A stretch of 64,000 nt of DNA from Bin87 sp965232895 (GTDB lineage: Bacteria; Chloroflexota; Dehalococcoidia; Lucifugimonadales; UBA3495), in NCBI GenBank assembly GCA_965232895.1, contig OZ247430.1, positions 1,302,001 to 1,366,000 on the forward strand, read 5' to 3'. Under the pieces are notes generated by a model that was not told the origin of the DNA, made no database searches, and saw only the letters and a program-made list of their open reading frames with translations. How positions within the stretch are numbered: the first letter of the stretch is position 1; every line of letters starts with the position of its first letter. Positions 1-7,598 of this stretch are shown piece after piece. Both the position numbers and the translations under genes were made by a program.

Positions 1-165
1 CCGGGTCATCCGCTGGGAGTTCGCGGCGTCGGCGAGGTGTCGCTGGTTCCGCCCATGGCCGCCATCGGCAACGCCATCGCCCGAGCGACCGGCGCCAGGC
101 TGGAGAGCCTGCCCATGAACCCGGGCGCGGTCCTGGAAGCCCTGTGGGAGCAGAACGGCGGGTAG
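1..165 (+). CDS. C-terminal end of a xanthine dehydrogenase/CO dehydrogenase-type molybdopterin-binding subunit (partial)
   Basis: An open frame enters from the window edge and ends at TAG 163-165, giving 54 residues. It contains GVRGVGEVSLVPPMAAIGNA followed by an ATGARLESLP-type tail. This Gly-rich segment and the closing 'I-A-N-A-I ... L-P-M-P' pattern are typical of the C-terminus of the large molybdenum hydroxylase subunit, where the GVGE glutamate region lies next to the Mo cofactor. The family is about 750 residues, so nearly all of the gene is outside the window. A diverged copy of this same tail recurs at 2271-2405. Confidence 0.8.
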   Translation, partial: PGHPLGVRGVGEVSLVPPMAAIGNAIARATGARLESLPMNPGAVLEALWEQNGG

Positions 166-198
166 TCGCGCTGACGATTAGCCGAGGAAACCGCAGTA

Positions 199-220
199 GG
201 GGCGAATAATTATTCGCCCC
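199..220. repeat. 22-bp dispersed palindrome, left flank of IS copy 1
   Basis: Perfect palindrome with 11-bp arms GGGGCGAATAA. It abuts the left end of the IS element at 221. The bases outside it (CGCAGTA) are the reverse complement of those outside the right-hand copy (TACTGCG), so the original uninterrupted site was probably a longer palindrome. Related solo copies occur at 2402, 11266 and 61703. Confidence 0.9.
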
Positions 221-1622
221 ATAGGCATCAAGTTAAGGGAAGCTGCCGGTAAGATGGTGATTGCATTCCAATCAATCGCCACCGGAGCTTCCCATGAGCA
301 GTGTGCCAGAAGTTGCCCAGGCCATGAGCCGGGTTCTCACCGGAGTGGCCCAGCAGGCCGCCGCCGAGACGGGGCTGGTGCAACGGCGTTCCAAACTCAC
401 CGGTCCCGGCTTGGTGCAGACCCTGGTTTTCGGTTGGCTGGCCGACCCGGACGCCAGCCTCAGTTCGCTGACCCAGATGGCGGCCACGCTGGGGGTGACC
501 ATCAGTCCCCAGGGCCTGTTCCAGCGGTTCACGCCCCAAGGGGCGGAATGTCTGTACCGAGTTTTGCAAGAGGCTTTGGGTCAAGTTATTGACGCCGAAC
601 CGGTGGCGATTCCGCTACTGCGGCGCTTCACCGCCGTGTTGATCCAGGACAGCTCGGTCATCATGCTGCCCGACGGACTGAGCGAGGTCTGGGCCGGTTG
701 CGGCGGCAGCGGTTCCTATGGACAGTCAGCCCTGAAACTACAGGTCCGGCTGGATTTGACCACTGGACTGATGCTGGGGCCTTTTCTGACTGATGGGCGA
801 ACCCCGGACAGCAATTCTGCGGTGCAGACGGCGCCGGTCCCAGCTGGCGCGCTGCGCATTGCCGACTTGGGGTATTACCGACTGGATACCTTCCGGGAAT
901 TGGCGGCGCAAGGGGGCTATTTCCTGTCTCGGTACAAAGCCGGAACCAAACTCTACCGGCATGATGGCGCGGAACTGGACCTGCGGAAGCTGCTGTCCAC
1001 TCCGTCGGCAACCGGCATTGACCGGCCGGTATTGCTGGGGCGCGCCCACCGCTTGCCTGTCCGCCTGCTGGCCGTCAAAGCGCCCCCAGAAGTGAGCGCC
1101 CAGCGGCGGCGGCAACTCAAAGACCACGCCCGCAAGAAAGGTCAGCAGCCCAGCAAAACCCGGTTGGCCTTATGCGACTGGACCATCTACGTTACCAACG
1201 CGCTCCCATCCCAGATCAGCCGAGATGAGGCAATGGTATTGGCGCGGGCGCGCTGGCAGATTGAACTGCTTTTCAAACTGTGGAAGCAACACGGAGGCAT
1301 TGACCGCTGGCGCTCCGCCAATCCCTGGCGGATCCTCTGTGAGGTCTATGCCAAACTGACCGCCATGGTCATCCTGCACTGGACTTTGCTGACTGCGGTC
1401 TGGATGTACCCGGACCGAAGCCTGGTCAAGGCCGCCGCCGCCGTCCGTCGCTACGCCGTAATGCTGGCTACTGCCATGACCGGACTACTTACGGCAACCA
1501 TGGTCATCGAGCAGATTGGCTTATGCCTGCGCGCCGGGTGTAAAATCCAGCGGCGTCGTCAACGCCCCGGGTCATATCAACTACTACTCGCCCTAACCGA
1601 CGACGCTTAACTTGATGCCTAT
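221..1622 (+). mobile_element. IS4-like insertion sequence, copy 1 (1402 bp)
   Basis: The element begins ATAGGCATCAAGTTAAG and ends with the exact reverse complement (1606-1622), a 17-bp perfect terminal inverted repeat. It carries one transposase gene whose TAA lies inside the right repeat. A full-length identical copy is at 7599-9000. Both copies are flanked on each side by a complete 22-bp palindrome. This means either a 22-bp target duplication, longer than the 9-12 bp usual for IS4 elements, or that the palindrome is part of the element. Confidence 0.9.
294..1610 (+). CDS. IS4-like DDE transposase (copy 1)
   Basis: 438-residue transposase. The three catalytic acidic residues of the DDE core can be placed: D in LIQDSSV, D in IADLGYY, and E in ARWQIELLFKLWK. 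The last motif keeps the R-x3-E-x6-K spacing of the IS4 'YREK' signature. The ATG at 294 is preferred over an in-frame TTG at 261 because GGAG lies 6-7 bases upstream of it. The stop overlaps the right terminal repeat. The protein is identical to that of copy 2, which points to recent transposition within this genome. Confidence 0.9.
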   Translation: MSSVPEVAQAMSRVLTGVAQQAAAETGLVQRRSKLTGPGLVQTLVFGWLADPDASLSSLTQMAATLGVTISPQGLFQRFTPQGAECLYRVLQEALGQVIDAEPVAIPLLRRFTAVLIQDSSVIMLPDGLSEVWAGCGGSGSYGQSALKLQVRLDLTTGLMLGPFLTDGRTPDSNSAVQTAPVPAGALRIADLGYYRLDTFRELAAQGGYFLSRYKAGTKLYRHDGAELDLRKLLSTPSATGIDRPVLLGRAHRLPVRLLAVKAPPEVSAQRRRQLKDHARKKGQQPSKTRLALCDWTIYVTNALPSQISRDEAMVLARARWQIELLFKLWKQHGGIDRWRSANPWRILCEVYAKLTAMVILHWTLLTAVWMYPDRSLVKAAAAVRRYAVMLATAMTGLLTATMVIEQIGLCLRAGCKIQRRRQRPGSYQLLLALTDDA

Positions 1623-1644
1623 GGGGCGAATAATTATTCGCCCC
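1623..1644. repeat. 22-bp dispersed palindrome, right flank of IS copy 1
   Basis: Same sequence as 199-220, directly adjoining the right end of the IS. Its last base overlaps the stop codon of the antitoxin gene on the opposite strand. Confidence 0.9.
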
Positions 1645-1937
1645 TACTGCGCTGCCGTGATGTGCAGCCGCATCCCCAACGCGCGGGTGATTTTGGCGAT
1701 GGTAGCAAAGGATGGGTTGCCGTCTTTGGACAACGCTTTGTACAACCCTTCGCGTGTCATTCCAGCATCTTGCGCGAGCGCACTGAAATTGCCGGCGCGG
1801 GCAATGTCCTTCAACGCGGCGCGGATTAGGCTGCCGTCGCCTGGATCTTCCTCGGCGCAGGCTTCCAGGTAAAGAAGCAAGTCCTCGTCGGTTTTCAGGT
1901 AGTTCAGTGGGTCCCAGCGGGTGAAAGTTTCCGTCAT
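1644..1937 (-). CDS. HTH-type addiction module antidote (HigA-like antitoxin)
   Basis: 97-residue protein opening MTETFTRWDPLNYLKTDED, the usual start of the 'putative addiction module antidote' family. A C-terminal helix-turn-helix follows, with signature AGMTREGLYKALS and a NPSFATIAKI segment. It should bind and neutralise the toxin encoded just upstream and autorepress the pair. It lies 3 bases downstream of the toxin gene on the same strand, the toxin-first order typical of higBA. The end of the gene touches the palindrome next to IS copy 1, so the insertion may have reached right up to the gene. Confidence 0.88.
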   Translation of the reverse strand: MTETFTRWDPLNYLKTDEDLLLYLEACAEEDPGDGSLIRAALKDIARAGNFSALAQDAGMTREGLYKALSKDGNPSFATIAKITRALGMRLHITAAQ

Positions 1938-1940
1938 GGC

Positions 1941-2234
1941 TTACCCCCATTGCGCGGCGATTCGCTTGGCAAGAGCGATGTCGCGCTGTTGGCCGTCTTT
2001 GTCGCCGCCACAGAGCAGAACGACAACATTGGAGCCCTGCCGCATAAAGTACAGCCGATAGCCTGGCCCGTAGTGAATGCGCATTTCGGATACCCCGTCG
2101 CCTACCGAACGAGTATCGCCAAAGTTGCCCATAGCCACATTCCGCAAGCGTGCCTGGATACGGGCAACGGCTCGACGGTCTCGCAGACCTTCAACCCACC
2201 GTGTAAACGTGTCGCTTTCAACGACATCGAACAT
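1941..2234 (-). CDS. RelE/ParE/HigB-type toxin
   Basis: 97-residue toxin of the 'addiction module killer protein' family. Visible motifs are FTRWVEGLRDRRAVARI near the start and the conserved MRIHYGPGYRLYFMRQG strand region, followed by LLCGGDKDGQQ and a C-terminal helix. Family members are usually ribosome-associated mRNA interferases. The start at MFDVVESD is chosen because it matches the family length; an alternative TTG start nine codons upstream (2261) is possible. The antitoxin gene follows after 3 bases. Confidence 0.88.
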   Translation of the reverse strand: MFDVVESDTFTRWVEGLRDRRAVARIQARLRNVAMGNFGDTRSVGDGVSEMRIHYGPGYRLYFMRQGSNVVVLLCGGDKDGQQRDIALAKRIAAQWG

Positions 2235-2270
2235 GGCAATATTGTCAACTTTGGTTGGCAACTTGTCAAA

Positions 2271-2405
2271 GGCATCGGGAACGCCATCAGTAGGGCGACG
2301 GAGGGCAGGCTGGAGAGCCTGCCCACGAACGCGGGAGCCGTGCTGGATCTCTTTCGGGAGAGAACGGCGAGCAATCCTTCTGCGCCGTTCACGGAAACCA
2401 TGTAG
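2271..2405 (+). pseudogene. remnant of a molybdopterin-subunit 3' end
   Basis: Reading from GGC 2271 to TAG 2403-2405 gives GIGNAISRATEGRLESLP, then TNAGAVLDLF and a divergent tail. It aligns without gaps to the intact gene end at 1-165 (IGNAIARATGARLESLP, MNPGAVLEAL), with obvious DNA similarity. Upstream of 2271 the homology stops abruptly at the 5' end of the toxin gene. It is a truncated, diverged duplicate of the same gene end, not a working gene. Like the intact copy, it is followed at once by the GGGGCGAAT palindrome. Confidence 0.75.
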
Positions 2406-2429
2406 GGGCGAATGATTATTCGTTCCTAC
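2402..2429. repeat. solo dispersed palindrome (imperfect)
   Basis: GTAGGGGCGAAT, TGATTATT, CGTTCCTAC: the same palindrome family that flanks the IS copies, here without an IS and with a mismatched right arm. It lies between the molybdopterin-subunit remnant and the convergent end of the next operon. Confidence 0.8.
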
Positions 2430-2435
2430 TAACGT

Positions 2436-4001
2436 TTAGTCCGCCGTATCGTCGTCAACCGAAAACGCGTCGAAAGCAGCATCGATATCGTATGGAATGT
2501 GCTCTGAGTTGGGAATTGAGGTGTAATCAGACGACCGCGGAACATATTCACCCGAACCGGTGCAGTGTAATCGATTATTGAACGCCAGAGCCATCACTAC
2601 GCTATTGCGTTGCAACTCCCTGCGTTGTTTAGACATTTCCGTTATTACAGCTTCTTGAGACACTGGAAGTTGAGTGCTTCGGAAAATGATTTCGACTATA
2701 TTCGCCACTCCTTCAAAAAGGTCGGTATCCGGCCGGGAATATCCGTGTTCGCTAAGTCCATACATTCCCCTGCGTCCTATCCAGACGATACCGAAGTGAT
2801 CATTGGCTGGGCTGGCGACGGCTGACAAAGCAGCGTGCAAACTCCTAACCGATGTGCGGCATTCAGGGAATAGCCTATAACATTCAGCGGCGATCTCTTC
2901 GTAATGAGCGGCTCGTCCCAAAGATCGCAAAGCCTCGCGAAGCATGCGGGGCCGTGTCTTGGCGGCTTGTGTGGACCGGTGCAGAAGCTCTGCATCTCTA
3001 AGCTTTGCGCCGTCTTCTTCAGACAGAAACGGCAATAATGCCAGCGAATCTCGGCGCTTATCAATTTTCTGTAAGGCGTTGCGATACGGATATACCACGG
3101 CTTCATTTCCTATGAAATGGAAACCAATTTCGGGGAAACGGACCGTATTCAATTCGATGGCTCTATGGAAAAATGTTCGCGCGGGCAACATTGAAGATAC
3201 CGGGAGTAACAGCGACCCACGGGACTGTATGAAATCAGCCGCATAAGCCGACCAGATGCGTTGTTGACACATCGGATGCCGAAGTTTTCGCCACGCTTTC
3301 TTTTCGATTTGCCGAATGCGTTCTCTGGTCACACCAAACACATTGCCAAGCTGCTCCAGCGTAGCAGGTTGTCCAGTATCTAACCCCAGGCGCCCGCGGA
3401 TTATAGCGGCTTCCCGGGTGCTCAATGTGCTCAAAGCCTCGTTCGAGCCGCTAACCAAGAACGAATTGTCGGAATCGGCAGGAAAAACCCCGAAGGGGTC
3501 GCAAACATCACGGAATGCATCGATGCTCTGGCTGAACCAATTCCGGCCTTGTGGGTTAGCATTCAGGAGAACTGCCCACGGGAATACAAAAACATCCGGA
3601 TGATATCCGTAAGCCACCATCGCCCACTGCCTACCGACCTCCAATAGCGAGGCAGGCACAGTGTCCCATCGAGAGGTATCGAACGCCGACGACATTGCAC
3701 CGGCAAGTTCCTCTGGCGCGAGGTGGCCCACTCCCGATTCGGCCCACTGCAACGTACTGTGAATCCACCACCGCTCGACTGGCGTCTTGCCCAGGTAGCG
3801 CCGATGCAACGGGCAAGTATGCGGCTGCTGGTCCAAAGAGAGGATGACCTGGTCGTTGCATTGCGCGCGTAATGCGCTCCCGATTGCATCATCACAGCCG
3901 GTCAAACCTGCGGAGGCGGCAACATCCTGAACGGAAAAAACGAATTGCTGTTCAGCCAACTTTGCGACGGTCTCGTCTATCAGATCTGTGATGTCCATCA
4001 T
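2436..4001 (-). CDS. protein with sigma-70 region 4 and HARE-HTH-like domains
   Basis: 521 residues from an ATG that overlaps the stop of the preceding gene as ATGA (4001-3998). Residues about 190-245 read as a sigma-70 region 4, with LSTREAAIIRGRLGLD and VTRERIRQIEKKAWRKLR, the classic -35-binding helix-turn-helix. Regions sigma 2 and 3 are absent. Residues about 352-420 (MLREALRSLG, AHYEEIAAECY, HAALSAV, WIGRRGMYGL) match the pattern of a HARE-HTH winged helix, and about 430-487 look like a second winged helix. The N-terminal 190 residues are unrecognised. Last gene of a coupled three-gene operon; probable role DNA binding or transcription control of that system. Confidence 0.75.
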   Translation of the reverse strand: MMDITDLIDETVAKLAEQQFVFSVQDVAASAGLTGCDDAIGSALRAQCNDQVILSLDQQPHTCPLHRRYLGKTPVERWWIHSTLQWAESGVGHLAPEELAGAMSSAFDTSRWDTVPASLLEVGRQWAMVAYGYHPDVFVFPWAVLLNANPQGRNWFSQSIDAFRDVCDPFGVFPADSDNSFLVSGSNEALSTLSTREAAIIRGRLGLDTGQPATLEQLGNVFGVTRERIRQIEKKAWRKLRHPMCQQRIWSAYAADFIQSRGSLLLPVSSMLPARTFFHRAIELNTVRFPEIGFHFIGNEAVVYPYRNALQKIDKRRDSLALLPFLSEEDGAKLRDAELLHRSTQAAKTRPRMLREALRSLGRAAHYEEIAAECYRLFPECRTSVRSLHAALSAVASPANDHFGIVWIGRRGMYGLSEHGYSRPDTDLFEGVANIVEIIFRSTQLPVSQEAVITEMSKQRRELQRNSVVMALAFNNRLHCTGSGEYVPRSSDYTSIPNSEHIPYDIDAAFDAFSVDDDTAD

Positions 4002-4483
4002 GGCTGGTTTCCCGAAAATGAGCCGTCCGCAATGGCGAGGCTGGTGGATTTCACGGTCTTCAAAATCTTGTTCCACTGAAGGTTTTCAGGAATTAACTCC
4101 GCGTCTGCTACGTATCGGCGCAGGGTCACGAAACTGCTTGCTCGCTTAGCAGGGATCCCAGCGTGTCGTTCCAGATGATCATAGGGGTTTTCCAGGTGGC
4201 ATCCTAGTTCCGCGAGACCGACGTTCAGATGGTGAAGGATGTCGCCCAATTCCCATACTTTGCGCACGGTCATCGGCGTTTTCGATTTCCGCAACTCGCT
4301 CGCGTCTTTTTGCCAGCCCTTTATGTCGTCCAGCGCATTTTGATAAATGGTTGTAACCTCCCTCATAGTTTCTGCCGGATCATTAGGCAGTAAAGAGAGA
4401 TCCCCAACCGGAACTGACCCGCGGAACGCTCCCCCGCGTTTTTTGAATGCTACACTCGCATAGGCAGCCTGCGGCTCCATCAT
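3998..4483 (-). CDS. unknown middle gene of GHKL operon
   Basis: 161 residues. The start at 4483 overlaps the stop of the upstream ATPase gene as ATGA, and its own stop overlaps the next start as ATGA, so all three genes should be translationally coupled. It is predicted soluble and helical; the stretch VRKVWELGDILHHLNVGLAEL followed by HLERHAGIPAKRASSFVTLRRYV looks like a helix-turn-helix or DUF1016-like winged-helix segment, which is a weak resemblance. I do not recognise the family. Its fixed place between an ATPase and a DNA-binding protein suggests an adaptor. Confidence 0.7.
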   Translation of the reverse strand: MMEPQAAYASVAFKKRGGAFRGSVPVGDLSLLPNDPAETMREVTTIYQNALDDIKGWQKDASELRKSKTPMTVRKVWELGDILHHLNVGLAELGCHLENPYDHLERHAGIPAKRASSFVTLRRYVADAELIPENLQWNKILKTVKSTSLAIADGSFSGNQP

Positions 4484-5985
4484 GATTGCCCCCACACGGT
4501 GACAAATTTGTCCACGTAGCTGGTGCCGTCCGCAGCTTGGCCGAGTTCCGCCTTGTCTAGCGCAACGCCCATAGCGAACATGCAGTAGGTGAGCCTCGCT
4601 TGGTCGCTAGTAGTGCGATTGCGGTAGGCGGCGTGTCCGCTGTTGATAACGATGGTGCTAGAGTCAAGCCAAGCCGTTTCGCCACGACCGGGGTGCTCTT
4701 CAAAGGCCACGCGCGGGCCCTGACTGCGCCGCGACCGCTGCCGTTTGGTCAGAGTATCGCCGCCTTTGTCAGGCTCGCGCGATTTTCCGCCGTTGCTTTT
4801 CTTTTCGCCATTGCCAATCTCGTTACGAGTCTGAGGTTCCCCGCTTTCGTCCTTTGACTTACGTTCAGACGCCAGCGTATCGCCATCGTCGCTTTTGCGG
4901 AGCGAGCGGGATTTACGCAGCAATCCATCAAAGTCTTGCAGTTCCGGCAATTGTTTAACCATTTTGGATAACTCGCGCTCCAGTCTCGACGATAGCTGGT
5001 TGCGCTGTGGTTCCGCGATGGCTACGCCATGCTGCGCCAGGAACTTTTTTAGCTCCTCGCGAACTGGATCGAGGAGATCCCTAAGCCCTTTGCTACGACC
5101 GCCTTTAAGGTCAGACTTGTTGGTGGTCAGGTACTGGATTAGCTCTGGGATTTCAACAATACCGAACAGCTTGGACCCCAGCAAACCTGTGGACTGCCCA
5201 AACAGTTCCGGCTTGATTACCTTGCCGTGAGTGCATATCAAAATGCCATAGGTATCGGCGCTGACAGGGCAATCGCGTTCCGACACACCAATGGCACCCC
5301 AGCCAACCTGACGATTACTAGCGCGGACTTTAATATCAGTACGCTTGGTTAACGCGGCCGTGGAGGTCAAGTTGTCTGTGGGGACGGGCACACCGTTAAT
5401 CGTGAACCGAGGTCGAGTTGGGTACAGGCTGACCGCCCCGTAAGAACGCACAAACTCATCCACGAACAGCGGCAGATAGTGGCGCTTCAATACCCCCAAT
5501 AGATAATCACTATCGACATCAGGGAGAAGGGCATCAAGGTTGAAATGAACTTCAACGCGCGTGCCGTCAGCATTGAGCCGATTCGCATGAACCCGGCTCC
5601 ATTGGAGAGAACCGTCATCGTGCCATCGCCAATTAGATGCGTTGGGTAGGTTGTTGTGCCGGGTTTCTGTAATGACCTGATCTGCTATGTTGAAGCTGAT
5701 TTTGGCGCCCACGCCGGCGAAACCGATGCCTTCGCCGCGCGTTTTGAGTTCAGCCGCGAAATCGTGATACTGCTCGAAAGCCCCGGCGTCCATACCTTCG
5801 CCGTCGTCCATTACGACCAGCACACGTTCAAGATCGTCCCAGCTCACGGAGATTGCGCTTGCTTTTGCGTCCAGTGCATTTGCAACCAATTCCGTTAGGA
5901 CTACGTCGAAAGTGGCATCCTGGTACATATCGGCCAAATCGTGGACCAACTTCCGAAAATTGACTTTGCTATGATTTGCTTGCAT
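4480..5985 (-). CDS. GHKL (HSP90/MutL-like) ATPase
   Basis: 501 residues. The Bergerat ATP-binding fold is clear: N-box ELVANALDA (32-40), G1 box DDGEGM (60-65) and G2 box GEGIGFAGVGAK (84-95). A long middle region follows, then a highly charged linker (about 340-430) rich in K, R, S and G, and a short C-terminal domain. Start M at 5985 is chosen because ACGGAG precedes it by 6 bases; starts further upstream at 6000 or 6030 would lie at or inside the promoter. Related stand-alone GHKL ATPases occur in DNA repair (MutL), chromatin (MORC) and several phage-defence systems. First gene of a three-gene operon. Confidence 0.85.
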   Translation of the reverse strand: MQANHSKVNFRKLVHDLADMYQDATFDVVLTELVANALDAKASAISVSWDDLERVLVVMDDGEGMDAGAFEQYHDFAAELKTRGEGIGFAGVGAKISFNIADQVITETRHNNLPNASNWRWHDDGSLQWSRVHANRLNADGTRVEVHFNLDALLPDVDSDYLLGVLKRHYLPLFVDEFVRSYGAVSLYPTRPRFTINGVPVPTDNLTSTAALTKRTDIKVRASNRQVGWGAIGVSERDCPVSADTYGILICTHGKVIKPELFGQSTGLLGSKLFGIVEIPELIQYLTTNKSDLKGGRSKGLRDLLDPVREELKKFLAQHGVAIAEPQRNQLSSRLERELSKMVKQLPELQDFDGLLRKSRSLRKSDDGDTLASERKSKDESGEPQTRNEIGNGEKKSNGGKSREPDKGGDTLTKRQRSRRSQGPRVAFEEHPGRGETAWLDSSTIVINSGHAAYRNRTTSDQARLTYCMFAMGVALDKAELGQAADGTSYVDKFVTVWGQS

Positions 5986-6016
5986 ATCGATCTCCGTCAT
6001 GCTGCGATCGATGTTT

Positions 6017-6047
6017 ATAGTACCACGCAACTATCTTGGAATGTCAA
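6017..6047 (-). promoter_or_regulatory. probable sigma-70 promoter of GHKL operon
   Basis: On the minus strand a perfect -35 TTGACA (6047-6042) is followed after 19 bases by TACTAT (6022-6017) as a -10, with TATAAA overlapping it. This puts transcription start near 6010, just before the start codon at 5985. The spacer is slightly long. Confidence 0.5.
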
Positions 6048-6076
6048 TGCAATTGTTGCCGAAAGTTGTAAACCCG

Positions 6077-6499
6077 TCACGGCTTGAGCCGCACCAGGAA
6101 GCTGGCCTCCCCCAGGGGCATGCCGTCGAAGGCGATGGCGGCGACGTGCCGGCCCAGCCGCGTGACCGGAATGCGGAATGGCTTGATCCAGCGCTGGAAG
6201 AAAATGCCCTCGTCCCAGGTTACTTCCTGGGGTGGCGGGCTGGACAGGCTTGCGCCCGGCGCACGGATGGTGACTTCCAGCGTGTGCGATCCGGCGTTGG
6301 CGCCGGCGATGCAGAACGCCAGTTGCGCGTCCACTTCGGCCAATACTCTCGGCCCGTCGCCGCTGGGAGGCTCTGCGGGCATGGGGATGTCCACCAGGTC
6401 GATAACGCTTTTGAAACTCAGGTCGTCCCCATCGCCTTCTTCGGTTTCCCGGCAGAACAGGGCATATTTCAGGTACACTCCACCTCGTTCGGTAGTCAA
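6077..6499 (-). CDS. DUF6941-like hypothetical protein
   Basis: 140 residues without signal peptide or membrane segment. The opening (LKYALFCRE followed by an IDLVDIP segment and a central FCIAGANAGSHTLEVTIRAP strand) resembles small DUF6941-type proteins, which are predicted beta-rich and of unknown role. The end GEASFLVRLKP fits the closing strand of such proteins. It is single, divergent from the thioredoxin-like gene at 6606. Confidence 0.6.
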   Translation of the reverse strand: MTTERGGVYLKYALFCRETEEGDGDDLSFKSVIDLVDIPMPAEPPSGDGPRVLAEVDAQLAFCIAGANAGSHTLEVTIRAPGASLSSPPPQEVTWDEGIFFQRWIKPFRIPVTRLGRHVAAIAFDGMPLGEASFLVRLKP

Positions 6500-6605
6500 C
6501 AGCGGCTCCGTTTTCGCCCACTGAGGGCTGGTAATATAGGTTCACGATTTTAGCACCGGGCACAGACCACGGCAAAAACGCCTGCGGAAAATCAGGAGAC
6601 GCCAA

Positions 6606-7235
6606 ATGACACTGTCAGCAGAGAAATTCAGCCAGGGGATGACCACCGAGCAATACATCGACATCATCAAGGTGAACAAGGACCCGTTCCGCCAGATCCA
6701 CGCCGGCGTTGCCATCCCCGAGAACGTGCTGGCCTACTTCAACGGGTTGGAACAGCCGGTGAACCTGGCCGTCTTCACCTCGGACTGGTGCGGCGACGCC
6801 ATGTCCACCACGCCAGCCATCCTGCGCCTCGCCGACGCCAGCGACAACATTCGGCTCAGCGTGTTCAACCGGGACGACGAGCTGGAGCTGACCAACAGCT
6901 TCCTGCCCGAGCGCCGCGCCGGCACTGTGCCGGTTTTCGTGGTATTCGATGAAGAGATGGGCGAGATCGCGCGCTTCATCGAGACGGCTCGGTCGCTGGT
7001 GCCGACAATCGACGCGATGGACGAGATGGTCGCCCAGGCCGCCGCCGCCGTGTCTGATGAAGGCGAGCGCCGCCAGCAGACCCGAGGCCGTCGCACTGCC
7101 CACCGGGTCAGCAAGGCCGCCGAATGGGGCTCGGTGATACTCGGTGAGTTCCAGCAGGTGGTGGCGTCTGGCATGGCCTTGCCGGCTTCCGAACGTCCGG
7201 CCGAGGGCGGCACCCAGTGGCCGCCGCAGGAGTAA
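6606..7235 (+). CDS. thioredoxin-like protein lacking the second active-site cysteine
   Basis: 209 residues. The central strand-loop AVFTSDWCGDAMSTTPAI and later GTVPVFVVFDEEMGEIARF with its cis-Pro match the thioredoxin_9 type of fold, where the motif is usually CxxC. Here the motif is CGDA, so a dithiol redox reaction is unlikely; a monothiol or peroxidase-like role, or binding only, is possible. The start has AGGAG about 8 bases upstream. The C-terminal 60 residues are Arg-rich and then QQVVASGMALP. A small acidic gene follows 8 bases after the stop. Confidence 0.75.
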   Translation: MTLSAEKFSQGMTTEQYIDIIKVNKDPFRQIHAGVAIPENVLAYFNGLEQPVNLAVFTSDWCGDAMSTTPAILRLADASDNIRLSVFNRDDELELTNSFLPERRAGTVPVFVVFDEEMGEIARFIETARSLVPTIDAMDEMVAQAAAAVSDEGERRQQTRGRRTAHRVSKAAEWGSVILGEFQQVVASGMALPASERPAEGGTQWPPQE

Positions 7236-7243
7236 CCGTTCAC

Positions 7244-7555
7244 ATGCCTGAAGACAACATAACCATCATCACCATGGAGGACATGGCGGCGGTCTTTGCC
7301 GTTACCGACGATTTCGGCATTCATCGCGAATCGGTGAGCGTGGAGTTGGCCCGTGAGGACCCAGGCGAGGTCAGCGTTAACGACCGGGGTTCCGTTGAGA
7401 TAACCCTGCCCGTCAGTCAAGAACCAGCCGACTTCGCATCCACCATCCGTGCCGAACTGGAAATGCGCGGTTATTCACATAACCCCGGCCAAGTGGTCAC
7501 CAACGATGGCGAGGACGGGAACGACGAAGCAGGTGAAGACGACTGGCTGGGGTGA
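7244..7555 (+). CDS. small acidic hypothetical protein
   Basis: 103 residues from ATG 7244, with AGGAG about 9 bases upstream that overlaps the end of the thioredoxin-like gene; the two are probably one transcript. The first 75 residues alternate hydrophobic and charged residues in a beta-rich pattern, and the last 25 are strongly acidic (EDGNDEAGEDDW). I do not recognise the family. The gene ends about 20 bases before the palindrome next to IS copy 2. Confidence 0.6.
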   Translation: MPEDNITIITMEDMAAVFAVTDDFGIHRESVSVELAREDPGEVSVNDRGSVEITLPVSQEPADFASTIRAELEMRGYSHNPGQVVTNDGEDGNDEAGEDDWLG

Positions 7556-7576
7556 CCGCTCGCAGTTAAGGAAGTA

Positions 7577-7598
7577 GGGGCGAATAATTATTCGCCCC
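7577..7598. repeat. 22-bp dispersed palindrome, left flank of IS copy 2
   Basis: Same perfect palindrome (arms GGGGCGAATAA) as beside IS copy 1, directly adjoining the IS left end at 7599. Confidence 0.9.

Noticed and set aside
1950..2405. Plus-strand frame of 151 codons ending in the molybdopterin-like tail
   Set aside because: Its first two thirds are antisense to the toxin gene; only the last 45 codons have homology, so it is recorded as a remnant.
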